The position numbers and the translations under genes were made by a program. Of a stretch of DNA of 60,000 nt, positions 39,895 through 51,214 are shown one piece after another. The stretch is from Symsagittifera roscoffensis (Eukaryota > Xenacoelomorpha > Acoela > Convolutidae). The notes beneath the pieces were generated by a model that was given only the letters and a program-made list of their open reading frames with translations, was not told where the DNA came from and ran no database searches. Where the stretch lies: positions 84,555,574 to 84,615,573 of the forward strand of contig NC_087063.1 in assembly GCF_963678635.1 (NCBI RefSeq), read 5' to 3'. How positions within the stretch are numbered: position 1 is the first letter of the stretch; every line of letters begins with the position of its first letter.

Positions 39895-39962
39895 TTAGTA
39901 CCAACTTAACATCCCCCCCCCCAAAAAAAACGGCTTTGGAGAGAGATGTTAACTTGGTCCCC
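39895..39962. repeat. Short hairpin around a C/A homopolymer pair
   Basis: accaacttaacatc and its inverse gatgttaacttggt flank a run of C followed by A (39914-39929). It is AT-rich intergenic DNA; otherwise 38878-42187 holds only repeat fragments. Confidence 0.6.
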
Positions 39963-41504
39963 ATGATGGATTGAACCAAACAGTTCCAAAAGTAGTTTTT
40001 GCTATAGAGCCCCATTTGAAAGTATTACCTGGAAAAGATTTAAAAAAGCCAAGAAAATGAAAATTATAGAGAAGTCAGAATACGGAAACACGTTTCACAT
40101 TTAAAAATACTTCAAAAAATCAATAAATGATCAAAAAGAATGAAACGATGGTAGTTGCTTTGGATATGATGCAAACGAAACATGTCTTCTAATTGAAACT
40201 GAAATATTAAAATTTTACATAAATTTCCAATTATTGAAAATATAGATCAACAGCCCTCAGTAAGCTCCATGACGCCTCACAAATCTAAAATGCGTGTGAG
40301 GTGGATACAGTGATGTGCGATCCCAGCGAGGCCAACGAAGATCCATGGATCGATCACAGAGATTTGGTTTTGAAAAATGATCTGAATAAAAAATGCTCCG
40401 AACATTTATAGTCCTCATTTTCTTCAAAAGTCGGAACAAAAAAGTCTACAAAAATAAATAAGAGTGAAAGTGAATGAAGAAAGGATCTTCTGGAATTCAG
40501 TTTTTAACTCATCTTAGTTAAGGAATAGTTTTAATTATTAATAAAACATATTATGATTGTGATTCTACATTTTTTGGGAAAAAAAACAATTATAGTGAGT
40601 AAATATTGGACGCATATAGTATATGAGGCACATTTGACATTGAAAAAGTTTCAAATAGCCAGTCAAAAACAAGACGAATCAAGGATAGCTGGTTACTGTA
40701 CAAGTAGCACAGAATGTTCCCACCATAGTCTTTAAAAAAGACAACAAAGTTGTTTTCAAATTATTTTTTTTCGGCAAAGTGTCAAAAAAGGAGCTGAGCG
40801 TTAGGTATATTCGACAGCCATACTAAATTAAGCAAATTGTAAAACAATTTTTGCAGAAAACTAAAAAAAATTGTAAAACTAAAAAAAATAGCAAAAATAC
40901 TCAAAGTAAACTAATGTTACCCAAGTAAAACTAAGTTTATACGTTTTAAATTGGCTAATGTAAGCTTTTAGCCAATTAAAATAAAACTGCTCGCTCGCTT
41001 TATTCGCTCGAAATGAGACGAAAAATCAGAAATTTTAAATCGGTTTTTCTCGACACTGGGAATTTTTTTGAAATATTTTATTGTGGGTCGAATCACAACT
41101 GTAAGGGCTTTAGTATGATATATCACTCAACCCAGTCCAAATATTGTTTATGGTATCTGAGTGTGCAAGAAAAAAAAAGAAAGTAAAACAGGCCCGAATA
41201 GAACGTTCCTTCCCATTTTCAATAGTCGGAACAATAATCTGATGACTCACAAATTTTTCAAATAACCAGTCAAAATCATAGGTTTTGCATTCTTCAACCA
41301 AAATTTCCTGGCCAACAGTATGCAAAATCTTCTGCGAGGCCAGTAATACCCAATCCATGGTATTTTTGTATCCGGTTGCGTTCAATAAACTATTGCTTTA
41401 AATGAGACCCCATTGCTGCAAAAATGTATTGTCTATCCACTAAAGTTTCTTTGCTTCTGTATAAAAATCAGTTTTTCATTTATGCATTATGTTTTTAAAA
41501 AATT

Positions 41505-41860
41505 CGAAAGGTTTCAAAAAATAAAACAGTCCGGAAAAGTATGAAAATAACCGAAAAACATTCCGATACAAAACAGTCCCAAGTAATAATTGTTTCAACA
41601 AGCTGGTAGACCGAGAATTGTCCTTTGTTCAACAAACATAACGAAGAAAATAGTGGCCGCTGCAGTCGCGCCAACGTGTTGCGAGCTTGCTAACAGAAGG
41701 TAGGACTTAATACGAAATTTAGAGCCGGTTATCGCCGGCGACCTTAAGCCGGACTGTTTTGTATTGGACGGTTTTTTCCTTCATTACATGATTTTTTGGA
41801 CTATTTTGTGTTGGACTGTTTTTGTATATGTACCAAATTTTGATAGTGGCAGTTTTGTGT
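41505..41860. repeat. Composite: degenerate GGACTGTTTTGT repeats around a core shared with 4970-5060
   Basis: The core (gcaagctcgcaacacgttgg in reverse, agccggttatcgcc) is an inverted relative of 4970-5060. Both cores are bordered by degenerate short tandem repeats (ggactgttttgtattggac here, ggcataggacaagttgg there). Confidence 0.55.
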
Positions 41861-42187
41861 GTGTGTGTTAAAATTATCATGATCCAAAATTTAGAGGACA
41901 TAAAATGTTGGTGGATTGTTTTTGTTTGTCATTAAAGTGTTCATAATATGGAATATGTGAATTTGATTTATTAAAGAACCTTCAACAAATGGCAGAAGTT
42001 TTTAGCGTCAGTAAGCAATCATTGTTATACCACTTCTGGGTTCAACATTTTAGTAATCGACAAAGTAAATGAATTCGTTAAAAGCAAACTTCGAGAACCA
42101 ACTTCAGATCAACTTCATATCTCAATCACTCTTCATATTGAATTAGTTTGCTGAGCTGATTTGGTTAAAATATAAGAAAGCATCAAA

Positions 42188-43434
42188 ATGGAAGAAAAGA
42201 TCAAAAAGTTAGAATCATTTGTGGAAGCATTAAAAGGAGCCAACTTGAATGAAGATTTCGCAGCTCAAATTAACTATTTCAATCATCATGAAGCAGTCCG
42301 AACCCTCCGCACGGAACAACACAAACATGCTTACAGCGCGCATTTGGTAGCATCGGGATTACTCGAGGTCATCAAAAAGATCTTGGACCAGAAAGCAGAC
42401 CCGATTAATCACTGGGGTAATAACACAACAAGGCTAATGGTGTTGATGCAGAACTTACTCTACAATGGGTCTGAAGAAATAGGCAGAGCTGTTATTCAAG
42501 TTGACCTCCATCTGACCTTTCTGAACTGCATGAGGGATAAAAGTGTGTATGAGTTGCCAACAAGCGAATCAGAGGAGCGAGTGTTCAGGCTGCTGTGTTG
42601 TTGCTACAACGAAATGAGGTCATACCCAGACTCGAGGCTGGTTCTTCGAAAAGCGGGACTGGTAGAGCTATGCACCCATTACATGCATGTTGGCTCCAAT
42701 GACAATAGACTGACCAACGAACTTCTGTTCGTGCTCTCGTACGCGGCTGATTTGGACGCCAACCCGGATGCTCTCAAAGCGACTCAGTTCAACTTGGTCT
42801 ATATCCACAGCATCCTGCAGGAGTCTCTGCAAGACTCGGACCACAATTCATCCATCGGATTCTCGGCCGCAGATATCCTAGCATGTATACTGCGACTGGT
42901 GAAGAACGCTGACAATGCGGAAACGCTGATACCGAAAGGTCTCGTGGACACATGCAACAAAGCGATAGTGTCCCATAAGAATGAGCAGGAGCTACAACTC
43001 GGTCTGGAAACTCTGTGGACTCTGGCTTTCCAGAAAAGTGCGGCTGAGATCATCATTGCGAACACTCTGCTGATAGACACGATCAAAACGATGAAGAAGC
43101 ATCATAGTGAGGATGTGAAAGCGGCAGCTTCTGGAATCTTGTTCCAACTTAATGTAGACCAGCCTCAGAGTGGGCAACAGAAGGTGTCTGAAGACCCCGA
43201 GGAACAGCATGTGATGATAAGCTACTGCTGGAAGCAGAAGGAAGTAGCGAGAGAACTGTCAGAGAAGTTCAAACAGTCGGGCAAAAAAGTGTGGATAGAC
43301 ATAGAGAAGATGGAGGGGAATATTCTAGAACGAATGGCCGAGGCCATTGAGAATGCAAGTGTGATCATATGCTGCTACTCGGAGGACTACAAGAACAGTC
43401 AGGCGTGCAGATCCGAAGCAGAATACGCATTCAG
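42188..43434 (+). CDS. ARM-TIR-SAM gene, exon 1
   Basis: The ATG in atcaaaATGg is the first in frame after upstream AT-rich DNA. The exon carries the ARM-like helices and the first two thirds of the TIR domain. Read-through past 43434 meets a stop ten codons later, supporting the splice. Confidence 0.9.
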
Positions 43435-44479
43435 GTTATGCTTACACCACTATAACATTATCTAAAGAAAAACGAACGAGTTCCTTTGTGTTATAAACAT
43501 GTGAAGAAACCTAGAAAGATTACGCAACTTGAAATCAATAGGATGGAAGTAATTTTTTTTCATAAGGTAGGTCGCATATGGTTTGATTGACACCTCTCTT
43601 GGCCCGCATTATGTTAATTTCCAAAGGTCTGTTTCGTTCTGTCACACCGTCGAGCATGAGCCATGTTTAATACCGAATCCGAACGGATTGGCAAACTACG
43701 ATAACTTGTCCTAACGCGAATAGGACAACTGGTTTGTAAACTATTTATTTAGGTTCTGCACTGTTTGCACAATCAATTTGTGTTCATATACACAAGGTCA
43801 TTTGACCAACATATATAATCATCAAAATGTATCTATATATACATACATAAGTGTCTTGTCTCAAAGCTCCTGTGAAAAGGGCTACTTCTTCTGAGTCATG
43901 ACCAGTTGCCCAGATTGCCCAGAAAACTTTCTTCAAGTTTTCATATGAATGAGGACAATCCTTCCCTAAATAATGGACTGAATCACAAGAACGGCACCTC
44001 ATTGGATTACCGTCCGCATCTGACGGATTCATATTCTTCTTCTGTATCCCAGATTGACTACCACCAAACTGAATTCAACTAAACTGACCTGTGTTTCCGC
44101 GATTGTTAAATCCACCTAGAAAAGAACCCCAACTTGCAAAGCCATGCCCGTTTCGAGTAAGCTCCTCTCCTGCCAATCCATGCCGCATTGACTTCTTCAG
44201 TCCTGATAGCTGGTCCATTTGACTCCGGTCTACAAGACTGATCTCTAAAACACTTACGCAAATATGCGTTAGTCTGAGTGAAAAGAGTTCCTTTCAGACG
44301 ATAATCCACAGCAGTCTGAAGAAGTTTTCTGTCCTTGTGTTCCAGCCCTGTTAAAATTTGGAAGCCAAAACTGCTTGCGGTAACTCCTTTTTACTTTGTT
44401 GTATCGTTTTTCAAACTCCAAAAAAATTTCGTCCATCTTCATTCCTGACTTTATGAGGAAAAGATCAAAATTCACGTAC

Positions 44480-44515
<36 letters not shown>

Positions 44516-47123
44516 CTCACGAATCTGCCTAATTTCGACAGTGTGAAGAAACCTTATGATCGATATGTGACCGAACTCAAAGCGTGGCGTGAGGTTACAG
44601 ACTTGGGGAAAGTAAAACGAGGAGGAGCAGTTGCGTTGGCGCTTCCGGATAAAATACTTCAGGTGTGAGAGATAGTGTTTTCTGAGTTGCCAGTGGAAGA
44701 CATAAAAGATAAGAATGGGGTTGATAAGATAAATGCCTTTGTGGCTGATTTGTTCATGAAAGTTTTATAGATACATTTCGATGATTAATTATGTTGGTCA
44801 AATATATTTAACAATCATGTATACGAAGTTTCCATTCCGGAATTTGCCAATCTTGGCCAGATAACATTTTCCCTGGTTAAAACTCATCGAGTTTTAAATC
44901 GCTGTTGGACTGGAGTTTATCAGTCCACTATGGGACTATATTGAGTTTTTGAGCCCCCGTGGGACTGCAATTTCACTTTGTAGTCTTTCTCGGGAAGTTG
45001 AATTGCTGCTTTAACCTCTGCTTCGTTTTTTGTCTTTCCCTCGTCCACGTCCTCTTGGTGTTTTGCATCTTTCTGGGATGCGTCAGTCTCTTCCTTCGTG
45101 TGGTTGTCTGCGGTCTTCTCGCTATGTGTGTCAATTACGAACAATATCTCATGCTGGTTTGCTTGCGAGTTTGTATTAGGATAAGGAGAAACTAAGTCAA
45201 CAACGTCTATTGTTTTACCATTTGGTTTTGGTTTGATGGAATTCGTGTAATAATTTGTTGAGCCCCATATCTTTGATCGGACTTATCTTCTTCGGTTTTT
45301 TTGGTATTTAGTTGGTTGATGAGCTTATCGCAAATGGTTTTTTCTGTGTAATATTCTGTGTGTCCTCGAGCGCATTTATTGAGACATCTAGTGCGCCGGC
45401 TAGTGCTGACTCTTTGTTTCTCACAGTTTTTCTTGTTGTCTCTGTCACTTCTGATGGTGTTTTTTTTCTGATTAATTCTTTTTGATGACGGCACGGTGTT
45501 CTCTGACGTTGAAGGTCATTCTTCACTTGATGAAGTTGACGGCTGTGGTGTAACTGCTTTCTTGGCAGGTTCCTTGCTGCATGTATTCTGGTCTTCTGAC
45601 TGGAAACTCATTCCCCGCGTGGGTGTTTTCTGTTCCCGTTTTCCACCTGTCCTTTTTTCGCCTAAATCTTCTTTTTGCTATCATGCGTTGTCTACTCCTG
45701 CTTTCTTCCTCGCTGGGCTTCATTGGCCTTCCGGGCACTGTGTCCTCCTCCAGCATGGGCTGTTGTGGTGAGTTAGGTTGTTAAATGCTAACAACACCGT
45801 TCTCCGTGCGGCTTTTTATGCTACGTAATCATTTTACCGTGATGGTCTGCGTAGTCAAAAGTCAATGGGTTCAGAACGAAAGCAAATTCTCTTTTTCTTA
45901 GTAAACGTGGCTGTTTTCCTTATTTTCGCACCCAAGCTGTGAATGTCAGAGCTTTGCCGGCAGTTATTTTGTACTTTTTCAAAAAAATCTTTATGGGTCT
46001 GCCACTTTTGTGGCTGTTCTTATTGATTTCTTTGCTACTTGTTCTCATCATTTTTTTGAAGTTTTGAGGTACCTGTCCTTTTTTTACCATAAATCCTACG
46101 TTTAGCTTTTCTCGTTCAAGGACTGTTGCTCGTCTAGCTTTCACACCTGTTTCCTGATTGTTTCCTTTTGTTGCTGAAGTAGAGTCCACAAGAGAAGTTT
46201 CCGGTATTCTTTCTGGTCACTGCTTTGTTTGTTGTTCTCGTTGTACTAAGAGGGTGCCATCTTGGGTCGGAAAAGTTTTCTTCACGATCCGAGTCCCCCA
46301 TCTGACTCCCCCATTTTTAATCATTTTTGATTTCGCTTCGGCTATGGTTGTTTCTGTTGCCTCCTCCATTTTGTGCACTAACTTGGCGAATAGGACAACT
46401 GGTTTGTAAACTGTTAATTCAGTTTCTGCGCTTTTAGATACTTGACACTTTGTCTTCATTGACCCATATCTATATAACAATGATGTGTGGAAATTGCCAT
46501 TCCGGGCCTGATGACACGTTCTTTGAAAATTTTTGTCAGTGAATTTGGGCGACGCGTATTTGTCACTTATATGCACAACCTAGATTTGAGTCATCATTTT
46601 GGAGTGGGGCGTTTTTTATCTAATCGCTTTGAGACTAATAGAAAAACTAGTTTGTTTCAGACTGAAGAAGCAGGTGATCTACGTGAAGACCCAGCCTGAC
46701 TTCGCCCCCAACGGGTGGCTGGGAATTATGATGGGCAACGCTCTCTACTACGAGATCCCAGACATGTCTAGCGTGGAGGAGAAACTGCCCGAAGTTCTGG
46801 GTCGCGTCCACAGCATCGAAGGGGGCACCAATTCCAAATCAGGAGGAGCTGCAACATCGGCACAAACCACTGTGCAAGTAGCGAAAGAGCTCGAATTCTT
46901 TTCTTGGACTGAAAGTCAAGTGAGGGAATGGTTGCATTCTATTGGCATGCAGCTATCTGATAAAGCTGAAAAAAGGAATTTTGATGGAGAAATGCTGAAA
47001 GAGTTACGAGGTTGGCAGAAGGAATGCCCAATGTTCTTCCTAGAATGCTGCAAAGACTTAGTGGTCAGTAGCTCGCCGATCGACGCTTTGCGTTTAGGTT
47101 TAGAGCTCAAAAAGATAAAGTGA
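42188..47123 (+). CDS. ARM-TIR-SAM protein, 569 aa, two exons
   Basis: Exons are 42188-43434 (ATG, ends TTCAG|gttatg) and 46661-47123 (after gtttcag), joined in phase 2. Residues 1 to about 330 are helical ARM-like repeats (for example LRLVKNADNAETLIPKGLVD). A TIR domain runs from HVMISYCWK (341) through KVWIDIEKMEGN (BB loop, 367-378) and VIICCYSEDY to the box CRSEAEY (407-413). It ends in exon 2 with PNGWLGIMMGNALYYEI. A SAM-like domain (about 495-569) begins FFSWTESQVREWLHSIGM. The TIR family with WLGI-x-x-G is common in invertebrates. A Glu in the CRxEAEY box is the probable NADase residue by analogy with SARM1, which is inference. The domain order differs from SARM1 (ARM-SAM-SAM-TIR). 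The intron splits the TIR domain and is full of retroelement remains. Confidence 0.9.
43714..43760. repeat. Direct repeat partner of 46386-46432
   Basis: gcgaataggacaactggttt followed by gtaaact and a ttctgc-rich tail occurs at both places, 2.7 kb apart in the same intron and in the same orientation. They bracket the retroelement debris and could be remains of a terminal or internal duplication. Confidence 0.55.
43784..44770. pseudogene. Two gag-like retroelement fragments in inverted arrangement
   Basis: On + (44520-44770) a frame broken by a stop reads KKPYDRYVTELKAWREVTDL and then VALALPD, typical of the N-terminal gag region of retrotransposons of marine invertebrates. On - (44520 down to 43784) later gag parts occur: DEIFLEFEKRYNKVKRS, LKGTLFTQTNAYLRKCF and a zinc knuckle CRSCDSVHYLGKDC. 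The two parts point away from a (TA)n tract at 44484-44510. A shared roughly 43-bp segment (43797-43840, inverse 44766-44809) ends each arm. Stops and frame breaks make all parts inactive. Confidence 0.65.
44484..44510. repeat. (TA)n microsatellite at the centre of the inverted gag fragments
   Basis: A 27-bp alternating TA run; both flanks read outward into gag-like frames of opposite orientation. Confidence 0.95.
44920..46576 (-). pseudogene. Decayed reverse-strand coding region of unknown mobile origin
   Basis: Consecutive reverse-strand frames at 46576-46217, 46189-45920, 45756-45523, 45494-45207 and 45144-44920 all have coding-like, Lys/Glu/Gln-rich composition with no similarity I recognise (for example RRATVLEREKLNVGF and RWGTRIVKKTFPTQDGTLL). 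Their alignment in one direction suggests one ORF broken by stops and frameshifts, probably from the same or another retroelement. It lies antisense within the ARM-TIR-SAM intron. Confidence 0.4.
46661..47123 (+). CDS. ARM-TIR-SAM gene, exon 2
   Basis: Acceptor ttgtttcag; encodes LKKQVIYVKTQPDFAPNG, WLGIMMGN, a Ser/Gly/Thr linker, then the SAM-like domain and TGA. The frame join completes the conserved EAEYAFRLKKQ segment across the intron. Confidence 0.9.
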
Positions 47124-47631
47124 ATTTTAAAATTCATTTATCTACACAAATTAGACTTAATCACCTCTAGAATTAACTTTGATTCAAACTCTTTCATTCA
47201 ACTTCTGGAAGTTTAACGCAATGTTAGTTTTATAATGTAGATAACACTTAAATTTTCGATTATAATATCACTTTCTGAAAAAAAAACAACTCAGAGCGTA
47301 CAGGAAAATGTACTATGCTGGCTTTCTTCTGGTAGTTATAGGGAACTATTGAAACGTTACTCTGAAAATCTACTTCAGATGTAGTAAAAAAATAGGAATT
47401 AGATTAAGAATGAATTAAGAACTGATTCATAACTAATCGACCATTAATTTCGTACGAGGTGCAGAATGCTACCATTCATCTTCAAATATTTCCAAGCAAA
47501 ACTCAAATTCAAAAATAGAAGTTTCAAAAATTGCAGAAAATACGGGGGATATACTCAAGTTAATGGAGGCCATTCAGTGAAATATGGAAAAGGATGTCGC
47601 GTTTGATGTTATTACATTAAATGTTAAAAAA

Positions 47632-48736
47632 AACAAGACTGCTCGTATCAGGGCGAAGCCTTCAATGTTCTGACTGCCTTTTAAGGTTTATGGAGCAGTA
47701 ATAACATAAAAAAATTAAGTGTTATAAAATAAAATGAAATTTTTTTTCTAAAATTTGAAACTTTTTATAAAAATCATCCCCCCACACGCCATGTACATTA
47801 CAAAAGGATAGATTTCGCTCTTGTAACAAGTCAATTGTGGCAAGTAAGCTTCTTTCAACCAGTTTGGAACGATTTCTAAGACGGATTAAATCTCCGCTCA
47901 CGCATTAATAGCGCGAAATATATCCCGCGTTAATTGTCCAAAATTGGCAGATCTTTAAACCACCATAACTTTACTTTGAAAATGATCACAGGTGAACTAT
48001 CTTTTCAAGTTTAAGCTCAGGACAACAATACCTTTTGAATGATATCAAAAATTCCGTCAAAATGGCTAGTTAAAAAGTCGAAAGTTGTCTGAAGAAAAAA
48101 AACCCATTACTTTCGTATCGAAAGTCTGAACAAAAATTGATCAATATGAATTAAGGGAGAGTCGGAACATTCAGGGCTTTGCCCTGATATACGAGCAGTC
48201 TTGTTATTGTTCCGACTTTTGATACGAAAGTAACTGAATATTTGTGCTTGGATGGGTTTTTTTTTCTTCAGACAAATTTCGACTTTTTAACTAGCCATTT
48301 TTGACGGAGTTTTTTATATCGTTTGAAAGGTATTGTTGTCTTGAGCTTAAACTTGAAAAGATATTTTAGATGTGATTATTTTTAAAGTAAAGTTATGGGG
48401 GTTTAAAGATTGCCATTTCGGCCAATTTGGGACAATTAACGCGCTTTATATTTCGCGCTATTAATGCGTGAGCGGAGATTTAATCCGTCTTAGAAATCGT
48501 TCCAAATTAATTGAAAGAAGCTTATATGCCATAATTGATTTGTTAAAAGGTGCGAAATTTATTCTTTTGTAGTTTGTACGGCGTGTGGGGGGATGATTTT
48601 CAATGAAAAAATTCAAACTTAAGAAAAAAAATTTTCATTTTATTTTATTTCAATTAATTATTTTATGTTATTACTGCTGCTCCATAAAACTTAAAAAGCA
48701 GTCGGAACATTCAGGGCTTCGCCCTGATAAGAACAG
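47632..48736. mobile_element. 1.1-kb palindrome: two inverted copies of family A
   Basis: The left copy starts aacaagactgctcgtatcag. The centre, near 48170-48205, reads gtcggaacattcagggc then atacgagcagtcttgtt. The right copy ends gcagtcggaacattcagggc. The arms (47760-48137 and 48215-48600) are reverse complements with scattered differences (accataactttac/gtaaagttatggg, taatagcgcgaaatat/atttcgcgctattaat). No protein is encoded. It begins 510 bp after the ARM-TIR-SAM stop codon. Confidence 0.75.
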
Positions 48737-49504
48737 TTTGGTATAGCTTTGCAACCACCAAATCATGGATTTAACACATGCTATTAAACTGCCAATACTA
48801 AAATGTTTAAACTCAAGGCACCAACAATGCTCATTTCTTGACCACAATTGTATTAGACTTTTGCTTGAGTGAAAAAAAAACGCAATTTTTTTTTAGTTAA
48901 CTCAGATTCAATTCTTTGAATTTACTACGAAAACTTGAACACAGGACAATGCCTGCGTTTTAATATTGTATTATTGCTCAGATCAAAACTTTTTTTTGCG
49001 CAGACCTAATGAATACTTTGAAAAGCTCGGTAACATCTAGCAACCAATTTATGTCAGCTAGCGGGTTGCATGCTCAAATTTGACTTCAGTTTTTGGTTTA
49101 AATCTTTCGTCCGAACTTTAGCGTCTTTGATTGGCTCTTTTCATAGTTCTTATAGGAAAACATCTGTTTCTTGTATCTGAGAGCTCAAATTTTATCGGAT
49201 GCGAAACGTTTTTTTTTCAGTTGTGGTTTTTGTCTCGGCCAAAATCAGGAACAGCAAAAAACTCTTTCGGTTCGAGTGGCATATCACGTGGAAACTTTTT
49301 CATTCATGGGCACACACTTTGTGCACACGCTTTCTCACCGTAAGAAAATGGTCTGATTTTGCTTGTCAATTTAACCTGTACAAACAAACTCAAAAAGAAG
49401 CTTTAATTACTCTTACTTCTCTAATCACTTGTACTCAAAAAGTTTTAAGAAGGTTTAAGAGTAGTTTGAGCTTCTTTTTAAATTTGAACCTACAGTTTAG
49501 ACTG

Positions 49505-49790
49505 AAAAGACGGATTAAATCTCCTCTTACGCGAAGCGCGAAATGTCGCGCGTTTAATTTTCCCAAAATGGCAACCTTTAAACCTCCATAACTTAACAAA
49601 AAAATGATCACAGGTGAAATATCTTTACAAATTTAAGATCAGGACAACAATAGCTTTCGAATGATGTAAAAAAAAAATCCCGTCAAAAATGGCTAGTTAA
49701 AAAGTCGAAATTTGTCTGAGGAAAAAAACTCACCCCGAGCACAAATATTCCGTTACTTTTGTTACAAAAATCGGAGCAATAAACGGAAAA
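49505..49790 (-). mobile_element. Interspersed element, family A (another copy)
   Basis: gacggattaaatctcctctt, aacctccataacttaac, atggctagttaaaaagtcga and cccgagcacaaatattccgt match the palindrome arms. Around it, 48737-49504 and 49791-51082 are AT-rich DNA in which I see no gene. Confidence 0.6.
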
Positions 49791-51082
49791 CAATTAAGAC
49801 ATGGCCAAAACAAAAGTTATTTTTTAACATTATAAGTTAACAAAAAACAGGTTCTGTTAGTTCATATTTGTCTAATACGTTTTCAACTTGATAAAGAGAT
49901 TTAAGTCAATCAGTTTTTGAATTTAACCGTTTCTTTTTGATTTTTGAGCCGCTTTCGGCTCCTCTTGTTCCAGTCGAAAAAAATATGAAGAGATTTTTTG
50001 AGATTTTAGATTAAAAACCATAGTCCAAAAAGATGGTCTGGCTCTACCAACGTGCGACGGATTTCAATGTGGTTGCCTATTTTTCTTGCTGCTTGGGGAT
50101 CAAACGGGCGATCAAAAATGACCAAATTTCAATTGCAATTAAGTTTATCCCAAAATTAATGACCAGTCTTAGAAATTTTTAAACCTAGGTCAGTAATTGA
50201 TAGCTGAGCCAGAACTAAAAATGTCACTGGCCTTTTTCTGCTTGGCAGCAGACTTTCGATATTGCATTGGCATCCAAGTAACTGAATTTTCCTGAAGTTT
50301 GCTACTGTTAAATGGATGTAACTGCAAAACTGCAGAGCAGAGCCGCCAAAATTCAGTTTTTATAATACCGGAAACATATTGCGCTTGTATTTGAAGGTAA
50401 GTTTCGGAGCTTTTCTGCTTCACAGCAAGCAAGTTTAAGTACAATAATTTTAACTTTTTCTGGTAAAAAAAAAACATTTAAGGCATTTTTGGGAGCAACA
50501 AATTGCTACCCAATTTTCTGGACTTGCGTCGAATAACATTTGTTGTTCATTACTTGTTGATGCCCTAGGTCCATTAATGCCAAGTTCTCTGTTTTGGAAT
50601 TTGAGGAAGCTTCTTTTTTTATTATTTTAATTTTTCATGTTCGGGCGGCAGAAAATTTTGTATCCAATTTTCAGGGAATATTTTGTCGTTAAGTTTCTGA
50701 TAGTTTTTGGGTCTGTATCAAAAGAGTCGCGCAGTTGCTGGCGGAAACTTTCTAAAGCCATTTTTTTAAAAATTTTGGATAATTGTTGTGAATTTTATTC
50801 GTTATAAAAATATGGGTCATATTTACATTGAGGAGAAGAATATTTTTTTTCTGAGCAATTAAAATGTAGTTTTTGGAACTTTTGCTGTTGCGTTTGAAAC
50901 AAAAGTCATCAAAAACTAAGTTTTTTTCTTTTTCTAATGTTTTTTGTCTATAAAGCTAAAGTTACGCTCCCCAGTTATCACATTATTTCTGCCTTAAATT
51001 GGTTGGATGTGATTGGCTGATTGTTTTTGTTTATTCAGAGAACTTTTGTCGCAACTTTTTTTTAAATAAAAAACTATCTATA

Positions 51083-51088
51083 TTTATT
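51083..51088 (-). terminator. Poly(A) signal AATAAA for the reverse-strand gene
   Basis: tttatt on the + strand gives AATAAA on the reverse strand, about 127 nt beyond the stop codon at 51215, a normal distance for a short 3' UTR. Confidence 0.55.
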
Positions 51089-51214
51089 AAAATTGAATTG
51101 AATTTAAATTACAAAGTCAACTAATTAATTTCTAACAACTCAGTCAAATCTGCTTTGTTTAGCAAAAAGTGTTTTACTGTTTTGGTCCATATGATAAAAA
51201 TGAATGAATGTCGA

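Noticed and set aside
41110-41385. 91-codon reverse frame
   Set aside because: It overlaps dispersed repeat sequence at both ends and has no recognisable domain.
42188-47123. SARM1 orthologue
   Set aside because: The module order is ARM-TIR-SAM with one SAM domain, and the TIR belongs to the WLGI-x-x-G class; SARM1 is ARM-SAM-SAM-TIR.
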